A stretch of DNA of 64,000 nt. Source: Lachnotalea sp041821265 (GTDB lineage: Bacteria; Bacillota; Clostridia; Lachnospirales; Lachnospiraceae). Every line of letters begins with the position of its first letter. The stretch's first letter is position 1. Positions 14,510 to 23,146 of this stretch are shown here, in pieces. A model generated the notes under the pieces. The model ran no database searches. It was not told the DNA's origin and saw nothing but the letters and a program-made list of their open reading frames with translations. Position numbers and translations under genes: made by a program. The stretch covers positions 1 to 64,000 of the forward strand of contig JBGUEQ010000009.1 of the NCBI GenBank assembly GCA_041821265.1, written 5' to 3'.

Positions 14510-15163
14510 TTAGTGTTTATAGAATACGGTATATCTAATTGCATATACTTGAGTCCTGCTTCCTTCAACATATACATCACATATTCCTGATGCTAGGTTA
14601 GTATTATTTTTGATATAAAGTTTTGTATCCCATGAAACGCCTGGTTGCCACCCAGATTGTGCTATTCCTAAAATCGTACCACTTGGAAGTGAAAGAGTAA
14701 TCGTTGTTTCACCTGCTGAAAGAGCAGGCGTTATATATTCACGTTGTGATACTTGAACTAAATTAGTGTTTAACGTCTTTACCGCAGTTGCCGATGCAGC
14801 CGTTGTTGAATCCGTAGTTGTCAAGCTATCTGTAAGCTTAACCGATGCAACTCCACTTAACATTTGTAATCCGGTACCTATTTTAATATGCCCAAGTACG
14901 GAACCAGTTGCTACGGTTCCAATATGTGCGATAAGAACACTAATAGCTTTCTTAATCTTCCCCCATAAAGTGTCATTGGTATCACCGGTTGCAATTGCAG
15001 TGAGTGTTGTTGGTTCTGTTATTCCAATAATTTCACTTGCATTAACATGACTTTCTATATCACTTAAATGTTCTTCTGTAATATCTGCATTTGCATTAAA
15101 ATCATCAATATTGTAAAAATCTGAACTAGCTGGCTTTTTCAATCCATGTTCTGTAGTTTCCAT
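14510..15163 (-). CDS. Tail fibre / collar-type protein with variable C-terminus
   Basis: 217 residues. The N-terminus METTEHGLKKPASSDFYNID is the common start of Firmicutes tail fibres. It is followed by the repetitive low-complexity shaft (~40-125: LIAHIGTVATGSVLGHIKIG, DSTTAASATAVKTL). The last ~85 residues (QVSQREYITPALSAGETTIT...) form a compact beta-rich tip. The tip begins at the inverted repeat shared with the opposite-strand cassette, so the expressed tip may be exchangeable. It follows the YmfQ/XkdU-like baseplate gene as in PBSX-type phages. Confidence 0.8.
   Translation of the reverse strand: METTEHGLKKPASSDFYNIDDFNANADITEEHLSDIESHVNASEIIGITEPTTLTAIATGDTNDTLWGKIKKAISVLIAHIGTVATGSVLGHIKIGTGLQMLSGVASVKLTDSLTTTDSTTAASATAVKTLNTNLVQVSQREYITPALSAGETTITLSLPSGTILGIAQSGWQPGVSWDTKLYIKNNTNLASGICDVYVEGSRTQVYAIRYTVFYKH
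14758..14774 (-). repeat. Inverted repeat, right arm of fibre switch
   Basis: On the minus strand GTTAAACACTAATTTAG. The arm pair brackets about 618 bp that hold both C-terminal versions of the fibre. Confidence 0.65.
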
Positions 15164-15171
15164 ATTTCCTC

Positions 15172-15714
15172 CTATTCAAATGGTTCGTCCCTAAGTTGTT
15201 GGTGAGTGAATCTGTTTAAATATCCATGCGTGTACGGATGTAGTAACTCATGCGTATTATACATAAGCGTAATGTCAACAAATAAATTAAGAGGTACTAC
15301 TCTTTCACATAACTTTTCAACTTCTTGCTTTAACTTTTTGGTTGTTAGTGCAACTTTTATGCTTAATGTAAATGCATCACTATTCAAATTAATTTCATAC
15401 CCATCTTCTCCACATAATGTTTTAATTTGATTATTCAAGGTTTCATAAGTATATGGTAAATCCTCTATCAATCTTCCTTGAATTCTAAAATTACGTAATT
15501 GCAATGTGTCGGTATCCAATGGATTAATATCAAGTATGCTTTCCCACCTTAAGGCACCGATTTCTGTTTCATCACCAATAAATGCTTCCCTTAACAAATC
15601 CTTCATTGAATCCCACAAATCTGACACCTGCGGTTGCTCTGCTTTCATAATTTGCTCTATTTCAGCATAGGTCTGCATAAGTTGTGGCAAATATTTAATA
15701 AGTTGCCTATCCAA
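15172..15714 (-). CDS. Baseplate protein, YmfQ/XkdU family
   Basis: 180 residues. It begins IKYLPQLMQTYAEIEQIMKA, contains LRWESILDINP, and ends with a KLCERVVPLNL-type segment. This is the pattern of YmfQ (gp48-like) proteins that link the baseplate to tail fibres in PBSX, P2-like and Mu-like tails. It overlaps the upstream baseplate J gene by 8 bp and precedes the fibre gene, preserving the xkdT-xkdU-xkdV order. Confidence 0.85.
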   Translation of the reverse strand: MDRQLIKYLPQLMQTYAEIEQIMKAEQPQVSDLWDSMKDLLREAFIGDETEIGALRWESILDINPLDTDTLQLRNFRIQGRLIEDLPYTYETLNNQIKTLCGEDGYEINLNSDAFTLSIKVALTTKKLKQEVEKLCERVVPLNLFVDITLMYNTHELLHPYTHGYLNRFTHQQLRDEPFE

Positions 15715-16783
15715 CTATATCCCCCCTAACTGGTATTGAATCAGCTGATAATGTAATATTGCTCGCGATTCCATTTAATAAGGTATTTGCTATGTCTTGC
15801 ACACCTTCAACATTTAAGATGGCCGATTCTATTTGACTGATTCTTACAACTAGCGCACTGCTTTCTTCCCAGGCTTCTGATAATGCATTATAATAAGTAT
15901 CAACTACCGCTGCAATATAGCTTTCGATATCTGCGAAAGTGTAACCACTCTCATAGGTTATTGTGCTCGTAATATTGATTGTAGTTTCTGCAACCGCCTG
16001 AATGTGTGAGATATGTCCAATTGGTGCAAGTCCATTGCCTTCCATATCAATGGTTGGATCAATCGTCTGTTGGATAGAAGCAATTAACTCTGTTGTTGGA
16101 ACTGTATAGTTTGATGCAATCACAACACACTTTACATGACCCCCTACTAATTCTCCTGACTCATTCGTTGTACGATAGCATTTCACACCACCCACACCAC
16201 TAATTGCCTTAATTTTTTCTTTGTAGTCAGCCCTATTGCCACCAAATGCAAGCGCATTAAATGAATTTCTCCAACGCTGTCTAAATACTTCCGTATCTTC
16301 ATCATTCTCAGCTGGTATTAAAAGTTCTATTAACTCACATGTGGTAAGGCCGTTAATATAGTTGATAGGAATTAATGTACCAAAGTGCTTATTTCCCTCT
16401 ACACCTACTGTTTCACACTCTACCTTATATGTATGCAACGTATCATCTAAAAGCTCCGTAACCACATAATTAAGAGTATCTAAATTAAAACGTTCCCCTA
16501 TAGTAACGGATATATTAAATCGCCCTTTTAAAATTGCATTTGTGGCCTGCTTGGGTTCTATTCCCCTTGTATCTTTTGCAATCTTAATTAAATAAGCCCG
16601 ATCTGCTGTATCGCCAAACATCTGTTGAAATATCCATTCAAGTTGAATATACATCATTGCTATTTCTGCACTGTTTGGTGCAAGTGCATCATAGATAATG
16701 GAACCTTCTCTTTTATCATATTTCACATCTACGCTATCTAGCTTTTCATCAAGCAAGGTTTCATAAGTCTTATCTTCAAACAT
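15707..16783 (-). CDS. Baseplate J / gp47 family protein, XkdT-like
   Basis: 358 residues. Signature segments are FEDKTYETLLDEKLDSVDVK and VKYDKREGSIIYDALAPNSA near the N-terminus, then FRQRWRNSFNALAFGGNRAD, then SGVGGVKCYR. These are typical of Baseplate J proteins (P2 gpJ, Mu gp47, PBSX XkdT). They form the baseplate wedges of contractile tails. Its start overlaps the stop of the XkdS-like gene, so translation is coupled. Confidence 0.92.
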   Translation of the reverse strand: MFEDKTYETLLDEKLDSVDVKYDKREGSIIYDALAPNSAEIAMMYIQLEWIFQQMFGDTADRAYLIKIAKDTRGIEPKQATNAILKGRFNISVTIGERFNLDTLNYVVTELLDDTLHTYKVECETVGVEGNKHFGTLIPINYINGLTTCELIELLIPAENDEDTEVFRQRWRNSFNALAFGGNRADYKEKIKAISGVGGVKCYRTTNESGELVGGHVKCVVIASNYTVPTTELIASIQQTIDPTIDMEGNGLAPIGHISHIQAVAETTINITSTITYESGYTFADIESYIAAVVDTYYNALSEAWEESSALVVRISQIESAILNVEGVQDIANTLLNGIASNITLSADSIPVRGDIVG

Positions 16784-17193
16784 TAATACTCCACCTCTCT
16801 TTCTATCTCTGTAGTACCAAACTCAGTATCAACCTGAAATGATACGGTAACTACATTCTTCTTAGGTGTATCAAATTCAAAATCATAGACAGCAACTATT
16901 CTATCATCTTGCATGAGTGCCTCTATAATTCTACGCTCTAATTCTGGTATAACATAAGAGGTAGGTTCTCCAATTAGTTCATCAAGTTCTATTCCATAAT
17001 TTTGAGAATAAATGGTGTAGTCATATCGTTCTGTACTAAGTATTTTATAGATGGCTTGCTTAATGGCTTCTAAGTTATCACAATAATCAGCTATTCTATT
17101 TGTTTCTATGTTTAATTTATACGTATAAGATGGCTCACTGGTTTCTTCTAAATCTTCTAATATATCATCATCTGAATAACCACTTGGAATCAT
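16783..17193 (-). CDS. Baseplate protein, XkdS-like (DUF2634)
   Basis: 136 residues. The DUF2634/gp25-like pattern is visible in YKLNIETNRIADYCDNLEAI, then YDYTIYSQNYGIELDELIGE, then IIEALMQDDRIVAVYDFEFD. This corresponds to the T4 gp25-like wedge component of contractile tails. It lies in the conserved xkdR-S-T order. Confidence 0.87.
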   Translation of the reverse strand: MIPSGYSDDDILEDLEETSEPSYTYKLNIETNRIADYCDNLEAIKQAIYKILSTERYDYTIYSQNYGIELDELIGEPTSYVIPELERRIIEALMQDDRIVAVYDFEFDTPKKNVVTVSFQVDTEFGTTEIEREVEY

Positions 17194-17204
17194 ACTGGCA
17201 CCTC

Positions 17205-17564
17205 CTAACTCTTGATTTTATCTAATATCAAATACTTTTGACCACCTTGTTGTTTAATCAATATTACTTTTTCATCAGTCTTTAGCGCATTTAATATTTT
17301 GATTTTTTTCTTACCCTTTATATCGTGCTTATGCGATACGCTACAAGTTTCATCTTCCGTTTGCCAATCCACTTCAATATCTACTTCATAGTCAATTACG
17401 TTATTTGTAAGTACCAGAAATTCTTTTGTTAAGCTTAATTTTTGCTCTACCTGAATGCTAAGTGGATTAGCGGATGTTACTGTTCCATATACAAACGTAG
17501 ATGGTTCACTCTCATTCACTGCATCCATTGCAACTTTTTTAATTTGTTCATTTAGATTAGCCAT
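17205..17564 (-). CDS. Tail protein, XkdR-like (DUF2577)
   Basis: 119 residues. It matches the DUF2577 layout (N-terminal helix, then GTVTSANPLSIQVEQKLSLT, LVLTNNVIDYEV, then KTDEKVILIKQQGGQKYLIL). These are small OB-like proteins at the tail tip of PBSX-type phages. Neighbours XkdQ and XkdS support the call. Confidence 0.85.
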   Translation of the reverse strand: MANLNEQIKKVAMDAVNESEPSTFVYGTVTSANPLSIQVEQKLSLTKEFLVLTNNVIDYEVDIEVDWQTEDETCSVSHKHDIKGKKKIKILNALKTDEKVILIKQQGGQKYLILDKIKS

Positions 17565-18523
17565 TATGCTATAAAGTCACCACCTATCATTGTAAGGTCC
17601 ATCGTATGAAGATTATTACTGAATTTATGTACTACCTTTTCACACAACATAAAATTATTTACTGTAATATCCCCCAACTTAAGGGAAATAATAAGAGATG
17701 AACCAGCTCTCACTCGTACATCTCCCCAGGCATCCTTTATTTTTAATTTTCTACTCTTTTTATCATAGTAGGAAAGTAGCTGATTCACTTTTTCATCTCC
17801 GTTTTCTCCCTCCTGAAGCGTATCAAAATATTGCAAAATTCCCCACTGATTCATATTGTTGCCGTCTTGTGCAATATAAACTTCTCGCTTTCCTGTAGTC
17901 TTATTGTCATAAGTAAGCTTAATTTTATTGTATGTCTGGTCATCGATACTGCTTTGATAGTCAAAATTTTGCCCTGTTTGTGAATCAATAACAATAGGAA
18001 CTTTCATATCAGATACATTGTTTAAAGTTATACTTCCAAAACTATCATATAGACAATATAATTCATTTGTATTTAACATGGTTAAATCTAAAGCATTTTG
18101 AACAATATCAAATAATGTCTTATTGCTCTCTATTCTTTGAGGTATTACAAATCCTGTATCAGATATATTTCCTGCATTTAATCCAAAATCAGCACAAATC
18201 ATTTGAATCACTTGCCCAGCTGTTAGTCCAGTATAGACATAAGTATCTTTATTTTTAAAATATCGTAGCTGATCATAACACGTATAATTAATACGCTGTT
18301 CCCTATCCCTGCTCTTGCTAAATATATATCCATAAAATATGCCAGTCCCATTTATTTTCAATGTGACTGGCTGTCCTTCATACATTGGATATCCCCTATC
18401 CTTTACTACTTTAAATACAAGTTTTGCCGGAGTTCCTTTTCTTTCGCTTGATAACTCAATACCCTCTTCGACACACGGCTCATATATTGCACTTGATGTA
18501 TAAGTCAATAATTGTATTTTCAA
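17564..18523 (-). CDS. Tail hub protein, XkdQ-like (gp27/gpD type)
   Basis: 319 residues. The N-terminal half has the phage late-control D/gp27 hub pattern (ELSSERKGTPAKLVFKVVKD, VTLKINGTGIFYGYIFSKSR, then QVIQMICADFGLNAGNI). The C-terminal half is beta-rich. It forms the central hub below the tail tube, next to the LysM protein XkdP. Its stop overlaps the start region of the XkdR-like gene. Confidence 0.87.
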   Translation of the reverse strand: MKIQLLTYTSSAIYEPCVEEGIELSSERKGTPAKLVFKVVKDRGYPMYEGQPVTLKINGTGIFYGYIFSKSRDREQRINYTCYDQLRYFKNKDTYVYTGLTAGQVIQMICADFGLNAGNISDTGFVIPQRIESNKTLFDIVQNALDLTMLNTNELYCLYDSFGSITLNNVSDMKVPIVIDSQTGQNFDYQSSIDDQTYNKIKLTYDNKTTGKREVYIAQDGNNMNQWGILQYFDTLQEGENGDEKVNQLLSYYDKKSRKLKIKDAWGDVRVRAGSSLIISLKLGDITVNNFMLCEKVVHKFSNNLHTMDLTMIGGDFIA

Positions 18524-18527
18524 AACA

Positions 18528-19211
18528 TCACTCCTTTAGGCTTGGTATGGTAAGGGTAGAACCAACAATTAAATTTTCTGGATCCGTCAATTTGTCTTTA
18601 TTCGCATTCCAAATAGGACTATATTTTAATCCATCTCCATAGTAGTACTTAGCGAGACTCCATATGGTATCGTTTTCTGTAACCTTGTGAGTTGTTGGAA
18701 CACTTATTTTATCCGACTGATTAACTCTAGAAACAGTCTGCTTGATTGATACCGTTCCGTCTTTATTTGTCACAAGCTTGATTTTCTTAACACCATAACT
18801 AACATACTGTTTTAATTTCACCGAAACCACAACATCGAATCCCTCTTTTACATCTTCTTTAATGGTATAGTCCTCCAAGGTTACCAGTATGCTTGTTGAA
18901 AATAGTTTTCTTTTATTTGGTAACTCTCTGTAAACGGTAAACGAAAAAGGTTTTTTCTTTTTTTTGTACCGCTCTAGCCTGCCAAGATGATAGTAAGCAC
19001 TCTTAAATCCGCCAGGACCATGTGGTACAAACGGATATTTTACATTTGGTATTAATAGATCAAACTCAATATCTGTTAGTCCAGCGGGCTTGATAATATT
19101 AACTTCTCCATTATTTATGAGATTTACCGTTTTATTATTACCGTTGATTTTCATAGTGATTTTATCTGGAATTACTGGAATCCACCACTTATTAAAATAC
19201 ATGCTATACAT
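18528..19211 (-). CDS. Tail protein with LysM domain, XkdP-like
   Basis: 227 residues. The final ~60 residues are a LysM motif (HKVTENDTIWSLAKYYYGDG, then WNANKDKLTDPENLIVGSTL, then TIPSL). The N-terminal ~150 residues have the XkdP pattern (FDLLIPNVKYPFVPHG, then TVYRELPNKRKLFSTSILVT). It joins the tail hub and may contact peptidoglycan. It lies between the tape measure and XkdQ-like genes, as in PBSX. Confidence 0.88.
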   Translation of the reverse strand: MYSMYFNKWWIPVIPDKITMKINGNNKTVNLINNGEVNIIKPAGLTDIEFDLLIPNVKYPFVPHGPGGFKSAYYHLGRLERYKKKKKPFSFTVYRELPNKRKLFSTSILVTLEDYTIKEDVKEGFDVVVSVKLKQYVSYGVKKIKLVTNKDGTVSIKQTVSRVNQSDKISVPTTHKVTENDTIWSLAKYYYGDGLKYSPIWNANKDKLTDPENLIVGSTLTIPSLKE

Positions 19212-19212
19212 A

Positions 19213-21333
19213 TTATCCGACCCCTTCCATACTCGCTGATGCAGTTTGACTTATTACATCCCCTAAGTATTCCGCTATACCATCTAAATCGCTCATATTA
19301 TTAACCGTATTGCTTACACCACCCATATCTACTTTAAGCGATTTAAAAACTGTTCTATCAATGATTTCTCTCTCTGCAATATCTCTAAGGTATTTTAAAT
19401 CTTCATCTGTTATTTCAAGTGAATCCGCTACTTTTTCAGCACTATCGGCACCACTTGCTGTATTACTGTCTATATTACCAAGTGAATCCGCCATACTTTC
19501 TGTAGTGCCTAATCCTTCATTATTGAATATTCCTGATACTTTAGAATCAACACCTTGTCCATATTTATAGCCTGTGTCCCACGCATCACCATATCCAATT
19601 CTCGAGTTAATTTGCGGTGCATCACGATTAATTGTTATAGCACTATCGTTCTTTCCCCAGGCTAGCACACTGTCTTGCAAAGATGATAAACCAGCTGTCC
19701 AACTAGTTCCAAATATCGCATCTATAATTTTAGTGACAACTTTACCAAGTGATAAAAACCATGAAATAATTTGACCAATTAAATTAGCAACTGCATCACC
19801 AAAACTATCAAATCCCCCATTGGCTGCATTTAATACCCATTCTATAATTCCAATAAAAGGCTCAACAAACATTGTCCACATATATTGAATAATTGCATTA
19901 ATAACACCGACAATTGTATTCCATATAAATGCCCCTAGAACTGCAAATGCTCCGATAATTACACCAGTTGCACTATAACTAGTGCCAGCAAAATGATTAA
20001 TTGCTGCTACTACTAAATAAACAATTGCAATTACTGCAATTATTAATAAGATAATCCATGTGAGCGGACACGCTAATAATGCAGCATTTAATCCGACTTG
20101 GGCTGCTGTTTGTGCAAATGTTGCTCCTGTTGCCATATACGTTTTTGCAGCATATATACTATCTTGAAAAGCTGATGCTGCTGTTAAAAACGCATGTATG
20201 CCCATTACAATATTGTGAGCAACAACTACGCCTTTGTAAAATATAAATGCTCCAGCTACACCATAAATAATAGGGCTTATCATATCCCAATTATCATAAA
20301 CAAATGATGCCCCTGCTCCCAAAATATCAAACACCTGCGTTGATACAGTTGAGACCATGGTTAATCCATTCACAAAAGTATTTACCATGGTCTGAAATTT
20401 TTCGTTATTAGCAATCTCATTAATTTTTGTAAGTAATGGTTGAAACACTTTTATTGAACTATTCTGAATACTTGTTGCAACTTGTCCCCAAGTTATTGGC
20501 ATTGTTGCAAATTTTTCATTAACATCATCTGTTGCTGCAAATAATGCTTGTTTAACAATATCCGCTGTAATTTCTCCGTCTGAAGCCATAGTTCTTAGTT
20601 GTCCTATTGGAATATCCATGTAATCGGCTACAGCTTGCATTACGTTTGGTGCTGCTTCGAATACTGCGTTGAACTCTTCTCCCCTCAACACTCCTGAACC
20701 TAATGCCTGTGTTAATTGTAATGTTGCTGAACTTATTTCCTGTTGACCAGCACCAGCTATAACAAACATTTTATTTAAAGTTTCACTGAATGCTACTACT
20801 TCAGCATTACTTGAAAATGCATCTTTTGCACGGATTCCTAATTGTGCTACCGCATTTGCTGTATCAGCGTATGAAGTTCTAGCTCTTTGTGCTGAATCAA
20901 ATATCATATTGTTCAATTCTGCTGTTGTTTGCAAACCGTAGTTCATCATATCAAGCCTTGCTGTTGTCTGTGTCATCGTATCCGATATTGTTGCAATCCC
21001 TTTGATTCCTTGTATAGATGCATAGGCTCCAACTAATGCTATTGCTTTTCCTACAAGCCCGCTCATTGCTGCGTTTCCTCTTGTAACTTCAATATTAAAC
21101 TGTTGTTGCCTATTGCCCGCTTCTTCTATTTCATTCGAAACTTGACTAGCTGCAATATCCATATTATTCAAAGCACCTCTTGCTGCGTTTATGGCTGTTG
21201 TGTTAACCCCTTGTCCTGTGGCTGTTTGCATTTCTACAAAGCTACTCAAACAAATATTAATTGATTGTGTCATTGTTCTAAATGCTGCCGACAAGCCGTC
21301 ATTTACTCTTACACTTGTACTTACTCCTGCCAT
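19213..21333 (-). CDS. Tail tape measure protein, XkdO-like
   Basis: 706 residues. The N-terminal half is helical with the tape-measure pattern SYADTANAVAQLGIRAKDAF and SGVLRGEEFNAVFEAAPNVM. The middle (~350-500) has several long hydrophobic segments (CPLTWIILLIIAVIAIVYLV, TGVIIGAFAVLGAFIWNTIV). It sets tail length and is ejected with the DNA. It is shorter than XkdO of PBSX, so the tail is predicted to be shorter. It sits directly after the tail assembly chaperone and the inserted gene 21392-21877. Confidence 0.9.
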   Translation of the reverse strand: MAGVSTSVRVNDGLSAAFRTMTQSINICLSSFVEMQTATGQGVNTTAINAARGALNNMDIAASQVSNEIEEAGNRQQQFNIEVTRGNAAMSGLVGKAIALVGAYASIQGIKGIATISDTMTQTTARLDMMNYGLQTTAELNNMIFDSAQRARTSYADTANAVAQLGIRAKDAFSSNAEVVAFSETLNKMFVIAGAGQQEISSATLQLTQALGSGVLRGEEFNAVFEAAPNVMQAVADYMDIPIGQLRTMASDGEITADIVKQALFAATDDVNEKFATMPITWGQVATSIQNSSIKVFQPLLTKINEIANNEKFQTMVNTFVNGLTMVSTVSTQVFDILGAGASFVYDNWDMISPIIYGVAGAFIFYKGVVVAHNIVMGIHAFLTAASAFQDSIYAAKTYMATGATFAQTAAQVGLNAALLACPLTWIILLIIAVIAIVYLVVAAINHFAGTSYSATGVIIGAFAVLGAFIWNTIVGVINAIIQYMWTMFVEPFIGIIEWVLNAANGGFDSFGDAVANLIGQIISWFLSLGKVVTKIIDAIFGTSWTAGLSSLQDSVLAWGKNDSAITINRDAPQINSRIGYGDAWDTGYKYGQGVDSKVSGIFNNEGLGTTESMADSLGNIDSNTASGADSAEKVADSLEITDEDLKYLRDIAEREIIDRTVFKSLKVDMGGVSNTVNNMSDLDGIAEYLGDVISQTASASMEGVG

Positions 21334-21391
21334 GATTTCACCTCACTTTTGCACTAAAAAACCACCTACATATAATGTAAGCGGTCTATTT

Positions 21392-21877
21392 CTATAATAC
21401 TATTGTTTGCATATTAATTTTTTGACTTTCATATAATTTAACAAATTCTCTTCCTTTAGGCGTATACGTAACATCAAATCCAATATATTTAACTTCATTA
21501 GTATCATCCATGTATGTAATTATAAGATATGAGGTGATGTTTTTATCTGTTTTTGTTTTTACCCTTCCACCTATTACCGCACCTACTGCCCCAAATAAAA
21601 CAGCTCCCGCAACTGCACCACCTGCACTACTAACATAATTTTTTGTTATCTCAAGGTTAGTTTTGATTGATATATCTTGTATTTTGTCAAATGGTAATAT
21701 AAAATTAATACCATTTCCGTCAATTTCAATTCTATCATCACAATAGTATACCTGGCACAATGTTGCTTCTGGCAAGGGTAACCCTGCCGTAAGCCCAACT
21801 GATATAAAAATCTTCGGTGATAAACTTTTAATTTTTTCTTCAATATCTTTTCTAAGCTTTGGTTTAAATAATCCCAT
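21392..21877 (-). CDS. Glycine-zipper protein inserted in tail module
   Basis: 161 residues from the ATG after GAGGGAG. A beta-rich first half (VYYCDDRIEIDGNGINFILP, FDKIQDISIKTNLEI) resembles PH-like/short phospholipid-binding folds. A Gly/Ala-rich segment follows (SSAGGAVAGAVLFGAVGAVIGGR without a break), then another beta region. It is not a usual tail gene and lies between the chaperone and tape-measure genes, so it is probably an inserted accessory gene. Function unknown. Confidence 0.55.
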   Translation of the reverse strand: MGLFKPKLRKDIEEKIKSLSPKIFISVGLTAGLPLPEATLCQVYYCDDRIEIDGNGINFILPFDKIQDISIKTNLEITKNYVSSAGGAVAGAVLFGAVGAVIGGRVKTKTDKNITSYLIITYMDDTNEVKYIGFDVTYTPKGREFVKLYESQKINMQTIVL

Positions 21878-21936
21878 GTAATTATTCTCCCTCATTTATT
21901 TTTCTTTATCATACACCTCTGTAAAAATAATGGCAA

Positions 21937-22535
21937 TTATTTTTTACCAGCTTTCTTTGCTCTTGCCTGCTCCTTCTTCTCTGTCTCTATCTTAATATCA
22001 ATAGAAGCAATCACAAAAGCCTTTTCATATCTATCCATTTCTACATATTGAGAAGGCAATATTTTAAATTTATGAAGGCAATAGTATGCATAGTTTGAAT
22101 CACTATCACCTTCATTGATTAGTTTTTTGCTTCTTCTACCAGCTGACTGTCTGTTTTATTATAACCACTGATTTCAAGTATCTTTTGACAATAGGATTGA
22201 TACTCCCCATCGTTATCTAACATTTCAACGATTAACTGATCCGCACTCATAACCCCATAACTATCTTGAAGTTCCTTATCATTCAAGTTAGGGAATACTG
22301 TACACTTTGCAGCAATCAGACGGTTGAACTTCGCATTGTCTACATCAATCTTTTTACCTTTCTGGTTAATAGATGTACATTCTGTTCTGATTGCATCTGC
22401 TTCTTTGGTCTTTAAAGCTCTGATTTCCCATTCAATTAAGTTTCCTTTTTCATCCTTGAAACTTTCGCTTGCTGCAACATTTACATTTTCTTTTATCTCT
22501 TTATTCTGTTTTAAAAATGCTTTAAATTCACTCAT
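21937..22535 (-). CDS. Tail assembly chaperone, -1 frameshift product (gpGT-like)
   Basis: The XkdN-like frame ends ...EEAKN-stop at 22119. Its last codons form the slippery heptamer A-AAA-AAC (22128-22122). A -1 slip there reads AAA-AAA and then continues LINEGDSDSNYAYYCLHKFK... to a stop at 21937, adding about 62 residues with a basic end (EQARAKKAGKK). The extension has no start codon of its own. This matches gpG/gpGT of lambda and XkdN-type phages, where the ratio of both products controls tail assembly. Confidence 0.8.
22119..22535 (-). CDS. Tail assembly chaperone, XkdN-like
   Basis: 138 residues. FKAFLKQNKEIKENVNVAAS, then IEWEIRALKTKEADAIRTEC, and LIAAKCTVFPNLNDKELQDS match the XkdN family of tail assembly chaperones. 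It lies between the tail tube gene and the tape measure gene. It is the zero-frame (G) product of the frameshifting pair described for 21937-22535. Confidence 0.87.
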   Translation of the reverse strand: MSEFKAFLKQNKEIKENVNVAASESFKDEKGNLIEWEIRALKTKEADAIRTECTSINQKGKKIDVDNAKFNRLIAAKCTVFPNLNDKELQDSYGVMSADQLIVEMLDNDGEYQSYCQKILEISGYNKTDSQLVEEAKN

Positions 22536-22633
22536 TTGTTATACCAGCCTTTCAATAATCTCCTTTTAACATGGTGGAAAGTGTGGGAGGGCTCACACCT
22601 TGTCAAATACTTTTTCTATCCACCAAAAGTTAC

Positions 22634-23131
22634 TTACTGCATACCGCTTAATATTACGAATGCTTGTGCAATATCAAATCGTTCTGCTGTGAAGTCTATG
22701 TCTTGTTCTAACCAGTCACCATCAGCATCAACACTACCAATAGTTGCTCCGTCAATGTTACATCCATTTACTGTAATACATCGATTACCCGCCGCACTGG
22801 TTGGATCCTCATTTGAAAGAACCATATCAAAATATAAATCCTCGCCTGTTTCTTGATACTGATAAATCATATTAGTAAAAATATCTGTATTGTGATAAAT
22901 GGTAGCGGAACCTGTTATTTTACCACCATTGGTTTTATTACCATTGGTGGTTCTTCCGAGGATTGGAACTTCCTTTTTTGTTTTATCATATTTAACTTCT
23001 ATGTTTTTCAATTGCATTAGTAAATATCTTTCATCCCCAATTGTTATATAACAGGAACCTAGCTTTGCGCTGACTGCGTCCTTCGCATTCATTGTTGTAT
23101 CAGCAAAATACTGTAGATTCATTTTCAACAT
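22634..23131 (-). CDS. Tail tube protein, XkdM-like
   Basis: 165 residues. DTTMNAKDAVSAKLGSCYIT, then ILGRTTNGNKTNGGKITGSA, then EDLYFDMVLSNEDPTSAAGN, are the hallmark of XkdM tail tube proteins. These form the inner tube of contractile tails. It follows the sheath gene with a 15-bp gap, the PBSX xkdK-xkdM order. Confidence 0.92.
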   Translation of the reverse strand: MLKMNLQYFADTTMNAKDAVSAKLGSCYITIGDERYLLMQLKNIEVKYDKTKKEVPILGRTTNGNKTNGGKITGSATIYHNTDIFTNMIYQYQETGEDLYFDMVLSNEDPTSAAGNRCITVNGCNIDGATIGSVDADGDWLEQDIDFTAERFDIAQAFVILSGMQ

Positions 23132-23146
23132 TTATATCACCCCTTC

